Shown here: one piece after another, positions 1-14,200 of the stretch
How the letters are laid out: every line of letters starts with the position of its first letter
Numbering within the stretch: the first letter of the stretch is position 1
Assembly (NCBI RefSeq): GCF_005484945.1
Contig: NZ_CP034035.1
Coordinates: 2,418,001-2,482,000, forward strand
DNA: 64,000 nt
DNA from: Brenneria rubrifaciens
Lineage (GTDB): Bacteria; Pseudomonadota; Gammaproteobacteria; Enterobacterales; Enterobacteriaceae
Direction: 5' to 3'
Notes under the pieces: model-generated
Database searches by the model: none
The model's input: only the letters and a program-made list of their open reading frames with translations
What the model was told of the DNA's origin: nothing
Position numbers and translations under genes: made by a program

Positions 1-2292
1 GTCGTGCAAGCCGCCTCGCATGCGCTGACGGCCCTGCTGGAGCATGAGCAGGCGCCGCTGACGCTGGCTCAGCGCTGTAGCGGGGTGGCTCAACCCATGC
101 CGCTGTTCAGCGCATTATTCAACTACCGCCATAGCCTGTCCGATCCCGGCGCTGAAAGCTGGGACGGCATACGTATCCTGGCCTCGGAAGAGCGCACCAA
201 CTACCCGCTCATGGTTTCGGTAGACGACCGGGGTGATGAATTTGGTCTGGTGGTTCAGGCTCTCACAGGTATCGACGCTTCCAGAGTCGCTAACTATTTG
301 GTCACGGCAATCAGCGGATTGATCGCCACGCTGAATACCAATCCACAGCGCCCCATCATGACGATATCGGTATTGCCGGATACCGAGCGTCGGCAGGTGC
401 TGGTTGATTTCAATGCCACCGACGCCGACTTTCCGCAGCATTTACTGGTTCATGAACTGTTCGAAACGCAGGCTGCGCGAAGCCCTGACGCCATCGCGGT
501 CGTCTTCGGCGAACAGACCCTGAGTTACGCTGAACTCAATCGCCGCGCCAATCAGTTGGCACATCATCTGCTGATGCTTGGCGTTCACCCCGACGATCGC
601 ATCGCGATCTGTGTGGCGCGCGGTCTGGAGATGGTTATCGGTCTGCTCGGCATTCTTAAAGCCGGCGCCGCCTATATACCCCTCGACCCAACCTACCCCA
701 CCGAGCGCCTGCGCTACATGCTTGATGATGCCAAACCGGTCACGCTGCTCACTCAGCACGCCCTGATCGCCCGGCTGGATAGCGGCCTGCCTACCGTGAT
801 ACTCGACGCCCCGTACACCGCCGGTAAGGAGACGCCGGACGGCAATCCCGATGCCCGGGCGCTGGGGCTGACGCCGCGCCATCTGGCCTATGTCATTTAT
901 ACCTCCGGCTCCACCGGCAAGCCCAAGGGCGTCATGATTGAACACGTCAATCTGGTCAACTTCCTGTGTTCAATGAGCAAGGAACCGGGTATGGCGCAAG
1001 AAGATGTATTACTTGGCGTTACCTCTCTCTCTTTCGATATTTCCATTCTGGAGCTATTCCTGCCGTTATTATCCGGCGCGCAACTCGTTCTGGCGACGCA
1101 GACACAGGCGGCCGATGCGCAGCAACTTGCCGCATTGATTGCTCACCATAAGGTTTCCTTTATGCAGGCCACGCCTTCAACCTGGCGTATTTTATTGCAA
1201 CTGCCTGATTTTTCCCTGCCCGTCGGCTTCAAGGCGCTGTGCGGCGGAGAGGCGTTGTCTGAAAAGCTGGCCACGCAGTTGCTCCAACAGGTCGTTACGC
1301 TGTGGAATATGTACGGCCCGACAGAAACGACGATCTGGTCCGCGCTAAACGGTCTGACCCGGCCTCTTCCCGATATTGGTCACCCGATTGCCAACACCCA
1401 AATCTATATTCTGGATACGCAGGGCCAGCCTGCGCCGCTTGGCGTGGTCGGGGAAATCCATATCGGCGGCGTCGGCGTGGCGCGCGGTTATCTCAACCGC
1501 CCCGAACTGACCGCCGAGCGCTTTATCCCCGACCCGTTCTCAACAACCTCTGACGCCCGCCTCTACAAGACCGGCGACCTCGGCCGCTGGCTGCCCGACG
1601 GCAGCATCGAATACCTCGGCCGTAATGACTTCCAGGTCAAGCTGCGCGGCTTCCGTATCGAACTCGGCGAAATCGAAGCCCGGCTGACGCAGTGCCCCGG
1701 CGTACAGGAAGCGGTGGTGGTCGCCCGCGAAGACAGCCCCGGCGACACCCGGCTGGTGGCCTACCTCTGCCCGCAGGCCGACGCCGTACTAGACCCCGCC
1801 GACCTGCGCCGACAACTCAGCCAACATCTGGCCGAGTATATGATCCCGAGCGCCTTTGTCACCCTTGATGCCTTCCCGCTCACCCCGAACGGCAAGCTCG
1901 ACCGCAAGGCGCTGCCCGCCCCCGACCAGACGGCGGTGGTCAGCCGGGGTTATGACGCGCCGCAGGGCGAGTTGGAAATCGCACTGGCACAGATCTGGCA
2001 GCAATTGCTGGGAATTACGCGCGTCGGCCGCCACGACCATTTCTTCGAACTCGGCGGCCATTCGCTGCTGGCGATGCAATTGATCACGCATATCCGCGCC
2101 GAATTTTTCGTCGAGATGCCTGTCGTCTCAATTTTTCAATTCCCTGAGTTATCCGCGTTGGCGGAGGTCATTCTCGCTACGCAAATACGCTCGGCGTGGG
2201 ACAGCGATACGGAATCAATCAAGAACGACCTCGATTCAATGTCCGTAGAAGAGTTAATGGCGATTTTAGATGGAGAACAGATTAATGAGTAA
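1..2292 (+). CDS. NRPS, 3' part: end of C domain, Gly-type A domain, T domain (5' truncated by window)
   Basis: The frame is open from base 1, so the gene starts upstream. The first ~130 residues are the C-terminal part of a condensation domain of the same class as those of modules 3-5 in the next gene (ending in an LFSALFNYRHS-type block). An adenylation domain follows (core A3 YTSGSTGKPKGVM near nt 899-937), then a carrier domain with LGGHSL (phosphopantetheine Ser at nt 2062). Aligning cores A4-A6 with GrsA by eye gives the specificity code DILQLGMIWK, close to the known glycine code DILQLGLIW(N/K), so Gly is predicted. The C-terminus (EELMAILDGEQINE) looks like a short helical docking tail. 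The stop overlaps the start of the next synthetase (ATGAGTAA), indicating translational coupling. Earlier modules lie outside the window. The domain calls are secure; the glycine call is a family-based prediction. Confidence 0.93.
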   Translation, partial: VVQAASHALTALLEHEQAPLTLAQRCSGVAQPMPLFSALFNYRHSLSDPGAESWDGIRILASEERTNYPLMVSVDDRGDEFGLVVQALTGIDASRVANYLVTAISGLIATLNTNPQRPIMTISVLPDTERRQVLVDFNATDADFPQHLLVHELFETQAARSPDAIAVVFGEQTLSYAELNRRANQLAHHLLMLGVHPDDRIAICVARGLEMVIGLLGILKAGAAYIPLDPTYPTERLRYMLDDAKPVTLLTQHALIARLDSGLPTVILDAPYTAGKETPDGNPDARALGLTPRHLAYVIYTSGSTGKPKGVMIEHVNLVNFLCSMSKEPGMAQEDVLLGVTSLSFDISILELFLPLLSGAQLVLATQTQAADAQQLAALIAHHKVSFMQATPSTWRILLQLPDFSLPVGFKALCGGEALSEKLATQLLQQVVTLWNMYGPTETTIWSALNGLTRPLPDIGHPIANTQIYILDTQGQPAPLGVVGEIHIGGVGVARGYLNRPELTAERFIPDPFSTTSDARLYKTGDLGRWLPDGSIEYLGRNDFQVKLRGFRIELGEIEARLTQCPGVQEAVVVAREDSPGDTRLVAYLCPQADAVLDPADLRRQLSQHLAEYMIPSAFVTLDAFPLTPNGKLDRKALPAPDQTAVVSRGYDAPQGELEIALAQIWQQLLGITRVGRHDHFFELGGHSLLAMQLITHIRAEFFVEMPVVSIFQFPELSALAEVILATQIRSAWDSDTESIKNDLDSMSVEELMAILDGEQINE

Positions 2293-5200
2293 AACCGGCA
2301 TCGACATTGAGGCGCTAAAACGCGCTGTTTTAGAGAAAAAGGTTAAAGAACAGCTACAAATTCGTGGAAGCCAACAACGCCCCGCGATCAAGAGGGCGGA
2401 TCGCGATGCTCCGCTCCCTCTTTCTTTTGCTCAACAAAGCCTGTGGTTCATCGGACAACTCGACGCTGCCGCCAGTCAGGCTTATCACCTTCCGGCGGCG
2501 CTGCGACTTATCGGTCAGCTCGATAAACCCGCGCTCACCGCCGCGCTTAATCGGCTGGTCGAGCGTCATGAAAGTCTCCGCACCCATTTTACATTGATCA
2601 ATGGACAGCCTTGCCAGCAGATCGCGCCGGACAGCATCGGCTTTCACTTATCTTGTCTCGACCTGCGTTCACTGGACGCCGCCGCTCGCGCACAGCGTGT
2701 GGCCGAGCTAACCGAACGCGAGGCGCGTGAGCCTTTCGACCTTATGCGCGGCCCGCTTATTCGCGGCCAGTTGCTGCAACTCAGCGATGATGAGCATGTA
2801 TTGCTGTTCACTCAGCACCATATCATTTCCGATGGCTGGTCCCTCGGCATCCTGGTACGCGAACTCGCGGCGTTCTACCGTGCGGTTCTCAATGGCAGTA
2901 GCGCGCATTGGCCCGCGCTACCCATCCAATATGCCGATTATGCCGTCTGGCAGCGCAACTGGCTCAAAGAAGACAAACTCGCCGAACAACGCGATTTCTG
3001 GCGAAAACACCTACAGGATGCGCCGGCGCTACTGACGCTGCCCACTGATCGCCCCCGACCTTCGGCACAACGCTATGCGGGCAGCCAGGCGCTGTTCCAC
3101 CTTACCCCAGGCGAACTCAATGCACTCAAGACACTCGGCCAACAGCACAACACCACCCTGTTTATGACGCTGCTTGCCGGCTGGACTCTCGTCCTCTCCC
3201 GCCTTAGCGGTCAGGACGATATCGTTGTCGGTACGCCGGTCGCCAACCGCACTCGCAGCGAGCTCGAAGGCGTCGTGGGTTTCTTCGTCAATACGTTGGC
3301 TTTACGTATTGAACCCGGTCAGTGCAAGACCGTAGCCGACCTGCTTGCTCAAGTGCGTGAACGGGCGTTGGCGGCCTATGCACATCAGGATCTGCCTTTC
3401 GAGCAGGTGGTGGAGGCAGTGCAACCCGTTCGCAGCCTTGGCTACAACCCGATCTTTCAGGTCATGCTGTCGCTGAATAATACGCCGGCACAGCGATTGA
3501 CGCTGCCCGGCCTCGAACTATCCAGCATTGAGAAACCGCAGCACAGCACTCATTTTGATCTGACGTTGGCGCTCACCGAGACCGATGCGGGACTGGCGGG
3601 CAAGATCAATTATGCGATCGACCTGTTCGATCATGAAACCATTGTCCGCGTTATCGATTACCTCAAAAATGTCCTTACGGCAATGACCACCGAGATAACC
3701 CAACCTATTACATCGCTGACAATGCTGCCGGACAACGAGCGCCGGCAACTGCTGGGGGACTTTAACGCCACCGACGTCGACTTCCCGCAACAGACGTTGA
3801 TCCACCCACAGTTTGAAGCACAGGCGGCGCGCACCCCTGACGCCATCGCCGTGCTGTTCGGGGACAACGCGCTTACCTATGACGAACTCAATCGCCGCGC
3901 CAACCAACTGGCGCATCATCTGATCTCGCTGGGCGTCCGGCCCGACGACCGCATCGCCATCTGCGTCGAGCGCGGACTGGATATGATGGTCGGTTTGCTC
4001 GCCATTCTCAAAGCCGGCGCCGCCTATCTGCCGCTCGATCCCGCTTACCCCGCCGAACGCCTTGCCTCTATGCTCGACGACGCCCAACCCGTCGCCCTGC
4101 TTACCCAGACCGCGCGGCGGGAAACATTCGACGATACCCGGCCCATTCTGCTGCTGGATACCCCGGCGTCCGCCGCCTATGCGGAGAGTAATCCCGATGC
4201 CCGGGCGCTGGGGCTGAGCTCACACCATCTGGCCTATGTTATCTATACCTCCGGCTCCACCGGCAAACCCAAAGGCGTCATGGTCGCCCACCGCAACGTG
4301 CTCAACCTCGCCTGCGCACTACAGCCGCTGCTGGCACTCGAACGGCCCAGCCGCATCGCCCTTAACGCCAGCATCGTGTTCGATGCCTCAGTCCAAAACT
4401 GGCTCCAACTGCTGTCGGGACACACGCTGGTCATTGTCCCTGAAGCCCTCCGCGCCGATGCGCAACAGCTCTGGCGCTACTTTTCCCGTCACGCCGTCGA
4501 TTGGTTCGACTGCACCCCCGTGCAGTTGCACTGGCTGCTCAATGCCGGTCTCGGCGCCGACCCGGCCTACCAGCCCGCTGGGGTATTAATCGGCGGAGAG
4601 GCCATCCCGCCGCACACCTGGTCAAGTTTGGCCACGCTCACCGCCACCCGCTTTATCAACGTTTACGGCCCCACCGAATGTACCGTCGATGCCACCGCCT
4701 GCGTCATCGACCATGCACACCCGCTGCCGGTCATCGGTAAACCGCTCGCCAACACCAAAATCTATATTCTGGATGCGCAAGGGCAGCTTGCCCCGCTCGG
4801 CGTGGCGGGAGAAATCCATATCGGCGGCGTCGGCGTGGCGCGCGGCTACCTCCACCGCCCCGAACTGACCGCCGAACGCTTTATCCCCGACCCGTTCTCA
4901 ACGGCGTCTGACGCCCGCCTCTACAAGACCGGCGACCTCGGCCGCTGGCTGCCCGACGGCAATATTGAGTATCTGGGGCGTAACGACTTCCAGGTCAAAG
5001 TGCGCGGTTTCCGTATTGAACCCGGTGAAATCGAAGCCCGGCTGACGCAGTGCCCCGGCGTACAGGAAGCGGTGGTGGTCGCCCGCGAAGAAAACCCCGG
5101 CGATACCCGGCTGGTGGCTTATCTCTGCCCGCAGGCCGGCGCTAAATTACTCCCCGCCGACCTGCGCCGGCAGCTTAACGAGTCTCTGGCCGAGTATATG

Positions 5201-8200
5201 GTGCCGAGCGCCTTTGTCACCCTCGACGCCTTCCCGCTCACCCCGAACGGCAAGCTCGACCGCAAGGCGCTGCCGGCGCCAGACCAGACGGCGGTGGTTA
5301 CCCGAGACTATGAAGCGCCGCAGGGCGAGGTGGAAAGCGCGTTGGCTGAGATCTGGCAAGACCTGCTGGGGTTAGCGCGCGTCGGCCGCCACGACCACTT
5401 TTTCGAACTCGGCGGTCATTCGCTGATGGCCGTACAATTAATCAATCACCTGCGAGTGCAAGGTATGGACGCGACGCTCGCAGCTTTATTCTCTCATCCA
5501 ACGCTGTGCGATCTGGCTTCGGTGCTAACGCGCGCGTCGTTTACCGAGCCATCCCGCATCCCGGTAGCCGAGCGAAACACGCCGCTTCCGCTCTCTTTTG
5601 CCCAACAGAGGCTGTGGTTTATCGGGCATCTCGACCCAGTGGCCAGTCAAGCCTATCATCTCCCCGCGGCGTTGCGGCTTGTCGGTCAGCTTAATAAATC
5701 GGCGCTCACCGCGGCTCTCGATAGTCTGGTCGCACGCCACGAAAGCCTGCGTACTCACTTTACGCTGGTCGACGGACAGCCCTGCCAGCAGATTTCCCCC
5801 GACAGCACCGGCTTCAGTTTGTCCTGTCTCGATTTGCGTTCGCTTGACGCCGCCGCCTGTCCCCAACGCGTGGCCGAACTCACCGCGCACGAGGCGCGCG
5901 ACCCGTTCGATTTGACGCAAGACCCGCTTGTTCGCGGACAGTTGCTGCAACTCAGCGACGAGGAGCATATATTGCTGCTCACCCAACACCACATCATCTC
6001 CGATGGCTGGTCCCTCGGCATCCTGGTACGCGAACTCGCGGCGCTCTACCGCGCCGCTATTAATGGAGAAAATGCACATTTACCCCCGCTGCCCATCCAG
6101 TACGCCGACTATGCCGTCTGGCAGCGTAATTGGCTTAGGGGAGAGACGCTCGCCAGCCTGCACGACTTCTGGCATAACCAGCTACAAGGCGCACCGGCGC
6201 TGCTGAGGCTGCCCTCTGACCGGCCACGTCCGTCGGTGCAACGTTACGTGGGTAGCCTGGTGCCGATACATATCGATAGCACAGAATTAACCGCTCTCCG
6301 CGCACTGGGTCAGCAACAGGGAACCACCCTGTTTATGACGCTGCTCGCCGCCTGGACGCTGGTCCTCTCTCGTCTTAGCGGTCAAGACGATATCGTTGTT
6401 GGTACGCCGGTCGCCAACCGCACACGCAGCGAGCTCGAAGGCATCGTGGGTTTCTTCGTCAATACGCTGGCTTTACGTATTGAACCCGGACAGTGCAAGA
6501 CTGTAGCCGACCTGCTTGCTCAGGTGCGCGAACGGGCGCTGGCGGCCTATGCGCATCAGGATTTGCCTTTTGAACAGGTGGTGGAAGCGCTACAACCTGT
6601 GCGCAGTCTCAGTTATAGCCCGATCTTTCAGGTCATGCTGTCGCTGAATAACACCCCGGCGCAAACCCTGACGCTTCCAGGCCTCGAACTTTCCGCCATT
6701 AAACAGACAGGGCACAGCGCCCATTTTGATCTGACGCTGTCACTCACTGAAACTGAATCAGGTCTGAAAGGCGGGCTGGAATATGCAACCGATCTATTCG
6801 ATAGGCAAACCATCGTCCGTCTGGCCGGCTACCTCAGAAATGTCCTGACGGCAATGGCGACGAATGTGACGCGGCCTCTCGCCTCCCTACCGATGCTGCC
6901 GGACGCCGAGCGCCGGCAACTGCTGGTCGATTTCAACGCCACCGACGCCGACTTTCCGCAACATGCCTTGATTCATCAGTTATTCGAAAATCAGGTTGAA
7001 CGCACCCCTGACGCCATCGCCGCGCTGTTCGAGGAGCGCTCGCTCACCTATGACGAACTTAACCGCCGAGCCAACCGACTGGCGCATCATTTAATTTCGC
7101 TGGGGGTACGGCCCGACGATCGTATCGCCATCTGTGTGGAGCGCGGTCTGGAGATGATCGTCGGTTTGCTGGGCATCCTTAAGGCGGGCGCGGCCTATGT
7201 GCCGCTTGACCCCGCTTACCCAGCCGAACGTTTGGCCTACATGCTCGACGACGCCGCACCGGTGGCCTTGCTCACTCAAGCTCCCCTGCTGGATGCGCTG
7301 AACAGCAATCTGCCCGCCGTGTTGCTGGATGAACCAAGGTCCACGCTCTTCGGCGACCTACCGGACAATAATCCTGACGGTCGGCGTTTAGGATTAACGC
7401 CACGCCATCTGGCGTACGTGATTTATACCTCCGGATCGACCGGCCGACCTAAAGGCGTGATGATCGAACACCATAGCCTGTGCAATCTGGCCTATGCGCA
7501 GATTGACGCATTCCGCATCACGGCGAATAGCCGCCTGTTGCAGTTTGCCTCTTTCAGTTTTGACGCCTGTCTGTCTGAAGTGACGACAGCGCTGTGTCAA
7601 GGCGCCTGCCTTGTCCTGGCGTCCCGTGAGGCGCTATTGCCCGGCGATGCCCTGCTTAACACGCTGCAAGCGCAGGCTATCACTCATGTGACCCTCCCGC
7701 CGGTGGCGGCCGGCGCGCTGGACCCCAATGCGGAATTGCCCGACCTGAAGACCCTGGTTCTGGCGGGCGAAGCCTGCCCGCCGGCGCTGGTCAAACGCTG
7801 GGCCGCCGGACGCCGGATGATCAACGCCTATGGCCCGACGGAAGGCACTGTCTGCGCCACGCTCTATGTCTGTGATGCGCAGAATGAACAGATCCCGCCC
7901 ATCGGCCGTCCGATTGCGAATACTCGGATCTACATCCTTGACGCCCAAGGACAACCTGTCCCCCTCGGCGTCGCCGGCGAGATCCATATCGGCGGCGCCG
8001 GCGTGGCGCGCGGCTACCTCAACCGCCCTGAACTGACCGCCGGACGTTTTATCCCCGACCCGTTCACCGACTGTCCCGACGCCCGACTCTATAAAACCGG
8101 CGACCTCGGTCGCTGGCTGCCCGACGGTAATATTGAGTATCTGGGGCGTAACGATTTTCAGGTCAAAGTGCGCGGCTTCCGTATCGAACTTGGCGAAATC

Positions 8201-11200
8201 GAAACCCGGCTGGCGCAGTGTCCGGGTATCCGGGAGGCGGTAGTGATTGCCCGCGAAGATACGCCGGGAGAGAAACGGCTGGTGGCCTATCTCCAACCCC
8301 AGCCCGGCGTTGAATTGATTCCCGCCGACCTGCGCCGGCAGCTTAGCCGGCATCTGGCCGAGTATATGCTCCCGGCGGCATTTGTGACATTGGCAAGCTT
8401 TCCGGTTACCCCGAACGGCAAGATCGACCGTAAGGCGCTGCCGGCGCCAGATCAGACGGCGGTGGTTACCCGGAGTTATGAAGCCCTGCAGAACCAGGTG
8501 GAAACCGCGCTGGCCGGGATCTGGCAAGATCTTCTGGGGCTGGCGCGCGTCGGCCGTCACGATCATTTCTTTGAGCTGGGCGGCCATTCGCTGATGATCG
8601 TTAGTCTGATCGAACAATTACGCAAGCTCGGGTTCAGGCTTGATGTACGTAACGTTTTCGCCGCGCCGATACTCAGCGAAATGGCGCTGACGATACAGGA
8701 AACCCAGACGTCGACGGTTTTCGCTGTGCCGCCCAACCGCATCCCCGCAGGTTGTACCGCCATTACCCCGGATATGCTGCCGCTGGTGACGCTTACCCAG
8801 ACGGAGATCGATGCGATGATGGATACCGTACCCGGCGGCGGCGCCAATGTGCAGGATATCTACCCGCTTTCTCCATTACAGGAAGGCATTCTGTTTCACC
8901 ACCGCATGCAGGAGCAAGGGGATACTTATCTGCTCAATTATTTGCTGGCCTTCGAGAACCGCAACCGTCTTGATGCGTTTCTGGAGGCGCTACAGCAAGT
9001 TATCAACCGCCACGATATTTTACGTACCGCTGTCTGCTGGCAGGGACTTAACCAACCGGTACAAGTGGTTTGGCGCCATGCGCCGCTGCCGGTGAATATC
9101 TTTAAGGCCGCCTCGCAGGAGAATATATCGGCTCAATTACAGGCGCACACCGACCCGCGTCAGCGCCGTCTTAATCTGAATCAAGCCCCGTTGCTCTCTG
9201 CCGATATCACCTTCGATCCAGCCGCTAACGAGTGGGTATTGGCTCTCGGTTTCCACCACCTGGTCGGCGACCATGTGACGCTGGATCTCATCATTGCCGA
9301 AATCACGCTATTGTTACAGGATAGCGCGGAGGCACTGCCCGTCCCACTGCCTTACCGTAACTTTATTGCCCAGATCCTGAGCATGCCGGCTTCGGAACAT
9401 GAAGACTATTTTCGCACGCGACTTGCCGATATTGACGCGCCCACCGCCCCATTCGGTCTGCTAAAAACGCAAGAGGGCAATCAGCCTGTTAACGAAGTAC
9501 GTCTTTCATTGGATACGGCGTTAGCTAAAGCCACCCGCCATCAGGCTCGTCAGTTCGGTATCAGTCCGAGCGTACTGTTCCATGTTGCCTGGGCGCAGGT
9601 GCTGGCGCACACCTGCGGTCGCGATGATGTGGTTTTCGGCTCGGTGCTGTCCGGGCGTTTGCAGGGCGTCGTCGGGGCTGACCAGGTGATGGGGATGTTT
9701 ATCAACACCCTGCCGGTACGGATTTCCCTTAGAGACCGTAGCGTACTGGACGTCGTGCAGGCCACCTACCGCGATCTGACGGCGCTGCTGGCCCACGAAC
9801 AGGCGCCGCTGACGCTGGCTCAGCGGTGCAGCGGCGTCATCCCCCCTATACCGCTGTTCAGTACATTGTTTAATTATCGCCATAGCCAACCCAAAATGAC
9901 TGACAACCCAGTCTGGAATGGCATGCGCCGACTCGCCGCAGACGAGCGCACCAATTATCCGCTCACCCTGTCAGTGGACGATCTGGGGCAGGGCTTCAGT
10001 CTGGTGGCTCAAACCGTCGCCACCCTCGACCCCGGCCGAGTGGCTCACTATCTGGAAACCGCCATTTATGGTCTGGTCGAGGCACTGGCAGTCGAACCCC
10101 AACGTCCTATCATGACGATATCGGTATTGCCGGACACCGAGCGTCGGCAGGTACTGGTGGAGTTCAACGCCACCGACGCCGACTTCCCGCAGCATGCCCT
10201 GATCCATCAACTGTTCGAACTACAGGCTGAACGCACCCCCGACGCCATCGCCGTGGCGTTTGAAGCGCACGTTCTCACCTATGCCGAACTCAATCGCCGC
10301 GCCAATCAGTTGGCGCATTATTTGGTTTCTCTCGGCGTCCGGCCCGATGACCGCGTCGCCCTCTGCGTCGAACGCTGCCCGGAGATGGTCGTCGCTCTGC
10401 TCGGTATCCTCAAGGCCGGCGCCGCCTATGTCCCGCTCGACCCCGGCTACCCCGCCGAGCGCCTTGCCGCTATGCTCGACGATGCCCAACCCGTCGCCCT
10501 GCTTACCCAGTCCGCACAGACGGCCGTCCACACCGATACCGTTCCCGTGGTCCTGCTGGATACCGGGGATTTCGACGCCTGTCAAGACAGCAACCCAGAC
10601 CCGCGGGCGCTGGGGCTGAGCGCCGCTAATCTGGCCTACGTTATCTACACCTCCGGCTCCACCGGCAAGCCCAAAGGCGTGATGAACCATCATCGCGGTC
10701 TCTGCAACCGTCTGGTCTGGATGCAGCATGCCTATCACCTCACCCCCGACGACCGCGTGCTGCAAAAAACGCCGTTCAGTTTCGACGTCTCCGTCTGGGA
10801 GTTCTTCTGGCCGCTGCTCTACGGCGCCCGTCTGGTGATGGCCCGTCCCGACGGCCACAAGGATTCCGGCTATCTCACTCAACTGATTGAGGACGCCGGC
10901 ATCACCACCCTTCACTTTGTGCCTTCCATGCTGCAACAGTTCGTGCAATGGGCCGATTCTCCCTGCGACTCGCTTAAACGCGTCATCTGTAGCGGCGAGG
11001 CCCTGCCATCTGACCTGCAACAGCGTTTCTTTGCCCGCTTCAACGCCGAATTGCACAACCTGTATGGCCCCACCGAGGCCGCTATCGACGTCACCTACTG
11101 GGCCTGCCGCCGCGACGATACGCGCAGCTTTGTGCCCATCGGCCGTCCCATCGCCAACACCCGAATCTATATTCTGGATACGCAGGGCCAGCCTGCGCCG

Positions 11201-14200
11201 CTTGGCGTGGCCGGGGAAATCCATATCGCCGGCGTCGGCGTGGCGCGCGGTTATCTCAACCGCCCCGAACTGACCGCCGAGCGCTTTATCCCCGACCCGT
11301 TCTCAACGGCGTCTGACGCCCGCCTCTACAAGACCGGCGACCTCGGCCGCTGGCTGCCCGACGGCAGCATCGAATACCTCGGCCGTAATGACTTCCAGGT
11401 CAAGCTGCGCGGCTTCCGTATCGAACTCGGCGAAATCGAAGCCCGGCTGACGCAGTGCCCCGGCGTACAGGAAGCGGTGGTGGTCGCCCGCGAAGACAGC
11501 CCCGGCGACACCCGGCTGGTGGCCTACCTCTGCCCGCAGGCCGACGCCGTACTAGACCCCGCCGACCTGCGCCGGCAACTCAGCCAACATCTGGCCGAGT
11601 ATATGGTGCCGAGCGCCTTTGTCATCCTTGACGCCTTCCCACTCACCCCGAACGGCAAGCTCGACCGCAAGGCGCTGCCTGTCCCCGACCAGACGGCGGT
11701 GGTCAGCCGAGGCTATGAAGCGCCGCAGGGCGAGGTGGAAACCGCGCTGGCCGATATCTGGCAAGATCTGCTGGGCGTCACGCGCGTCGGCCGCCACGAC
11801 CACTTTTTCGAACTCGGCGGCCATTCGCTGATGGCGGTCAGCCTGATTGAACGACTGCGCAACCGGGGCCTGACGCTTGATGTCCGTAGTATTTTCACCA
11901 CCCCGGTACTTCATGAGATGGCGACGACGATACACGACCGTCAGGGTGAAGCGGCCTTCGTCGTCCCGCCCAACCGTATTCCCGAAGGTTGTACCGCCAT
12001 TACCCCGGATCTGCTGTCGCTGGTGACACTCACCCAGGCGGAGATCGATACCGTTGTCGATACCGTATCCGGCGGCGCCGCCAATGTGCAGGATATCTAC
12101 CCGCTTTCTCCGTTGCAGGAGGGGATGCTGTTCCATTATCGCTCTCAGGCGCAAGGCGATACCTATCTGCTATACCATTTAATCGCTTTTCAGACCCGCG
12201 AGCGCCTTGACGCCTTTCTGGATGCGCTGCAACAGATCATTGACCGTCACGATATTCTGCGTACCGCCGTTTGCTGGCAGGGACTGAGCCAACCGGTACA
12301 GGTGGTCTGGCGTCGGGCCGTCCTGCCGATCAACACCTTTGTTCCCGCATCGCCGAACGATGTTACGCGTCAGTTGCAGACGCATACCGATCCGCGCACC
12401 CGGCGTCTTAATCTGAATCAGGCACCGCTGCTCTCCGCCGACATCGCCCGCGATCCGGTACACGACGAATGGCTGCTGGCGCTGGGCTTGCACCATCTGG
12501 TCTGCGACCATATGACGTTGGCGCTTATCATCGGCGAAATTGACTTATTGTTGAAAAACCGCGCCGATGCGTTACCGGTTCCCCTGCCGTACCGTAACTT
12601 TATCGCCCAGACGCTGAGCGTACCCGTTGCGGAACATGAAGCCTATTTCCGCGACCAGTTGGCCGATGTTGATGCGCCGACCCTTCCTTTTGATCTGCTT
12701 GATATACAGGGCAAGGGCGAAAACATAGCCGTGATCCGCGTACCGCTTCCGCTCTCGTTATCCAGCGCGATATACCATCAGTCCCGACAGTTGGGGATTA
12801 GCCCCGGCGTACTGTTCCATGTTGCCTGGGCGCAAGTATTGGCGCACACCAGCCGTCGTGATGACGTGGTTTTCGGCTCCGTGCTGCTTGGTCGTCTACA
12901 GGGCTCTGCCGGCGCCGATCGGGTGATGGGGATGTTTATCAACACCCTGCCGCTGCGCGTTCCCCTGGCGGGCCGCAGCGTACTCGACGTCGTACAAGCC
13001 ACCTATCGCGGCCTGACTACGCTACTTGAACACGAGCAGACGCCACTGGCGCTGGCCCAGCGTTGCAGCGGCGTGGCGTCGCCGATGCCGCTGTTCAGCG
13101 CCTTGCTCAACTATCGCCATACGCCGAAAAGCCAATATGTCACAACGTGGGACGGCATGCGTATGCTGGCAGAGAATGTACGTACCAACTATCCGTTTAC
13201 CCTTTCAGTGGATGATAAGGGAGACGACGTCAGCCTACTTGTTCAAACCACCGCGGAAATTGATCCCGCGCGAATAGCACACTATCTGCTGACGGCGATC
13301 GACGGTCTGGTCGGCGCATTGGAAACGGAACCACAGCGCTCTATTCTCTCACTGTCGGTTCTGCCGCCGGCTGAGCGCCGGCAACTACTGGTGGAGTTCA
13401 ACGCCACCGACGCCGACTTCCCGCAGCATGCCCTGATCCATCAGTTATTCGAACTACAGGCTGAACGCACCCCCGACGCCATCGCCGTGGCGTTTGAAGC
13501 GCACGTTCTCACCTATGCCGAACTCAACCGCCGCGCCAATCGCCTCGCCCACCATCTGCTGACGCTCGGCGTCCGGCCCGATGACCGCGTCGCCCTCTGC
13601 GTCGAACGCAGTCTGGAGATGGTCGTCGCTCTGCTCGGTATCCTCAAGGCCGGCGCCGCCTATGTCCCGCTCGACCCCGGCTACCCCGCCGAGCGCCTTG
13701 CCGCTATGCTCGACGATGCCCAACCCGTCGCCCTGCTTACCCAGTCCGCGCTGGTGGACCGATTGGGCGTCACTCTGCCTACCGTCATTCTCGACAATCC
13801 GCACACCGTCGGTGAGAAAACCCCGGACAGCAATCCCGATGCCCGGGCGCTGGGGGTGACGCCACGCCATCTGGCCTACGTTATCTACACCTCCGGCTCC
13901 ACCGGCAAGCCCAAAGGCGTGATGATTGAACATCGCGGCCTGTGCAATCTGGCCCGCGCGCAGGCTGACATCCTGCACGTGACGCCCGCTTGCCGCCTGT
14001 TGCAATTCGCCTCTTTCAGCTTTGACGCCTGCTTCTTTGAAGTGGCCGCCGCGCTCACTCAGGGAGCGTGCCTGGTGCTGGCGGCCCGTGACGCCCTGTT
14101 GCCCGGTCCCGCCCTGCTCAACACCTTGCAAACCCAGGCCATCACCCATGTGACCTTGCCGCCGGTGGCGGCCGGCGCGCTGGACCCCAATGCGGAATTG

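Noticed and set aside
7634..8617. Long minus-strand open frame (327 codons) inside the NRPS
   Set aside because: It mirrors the plus-strand A-domain sequence, recurs in other modules, has no family match or ribosome site, and results from the codon bias of the synthetase gene.
10220..11224. Minus-strand open frame of 334 codons in module 3
   Set aside because: Antisense shadow of the A domain; similar shadows appear at 13454-14485, and the protein is low-complexity and unlike any family.
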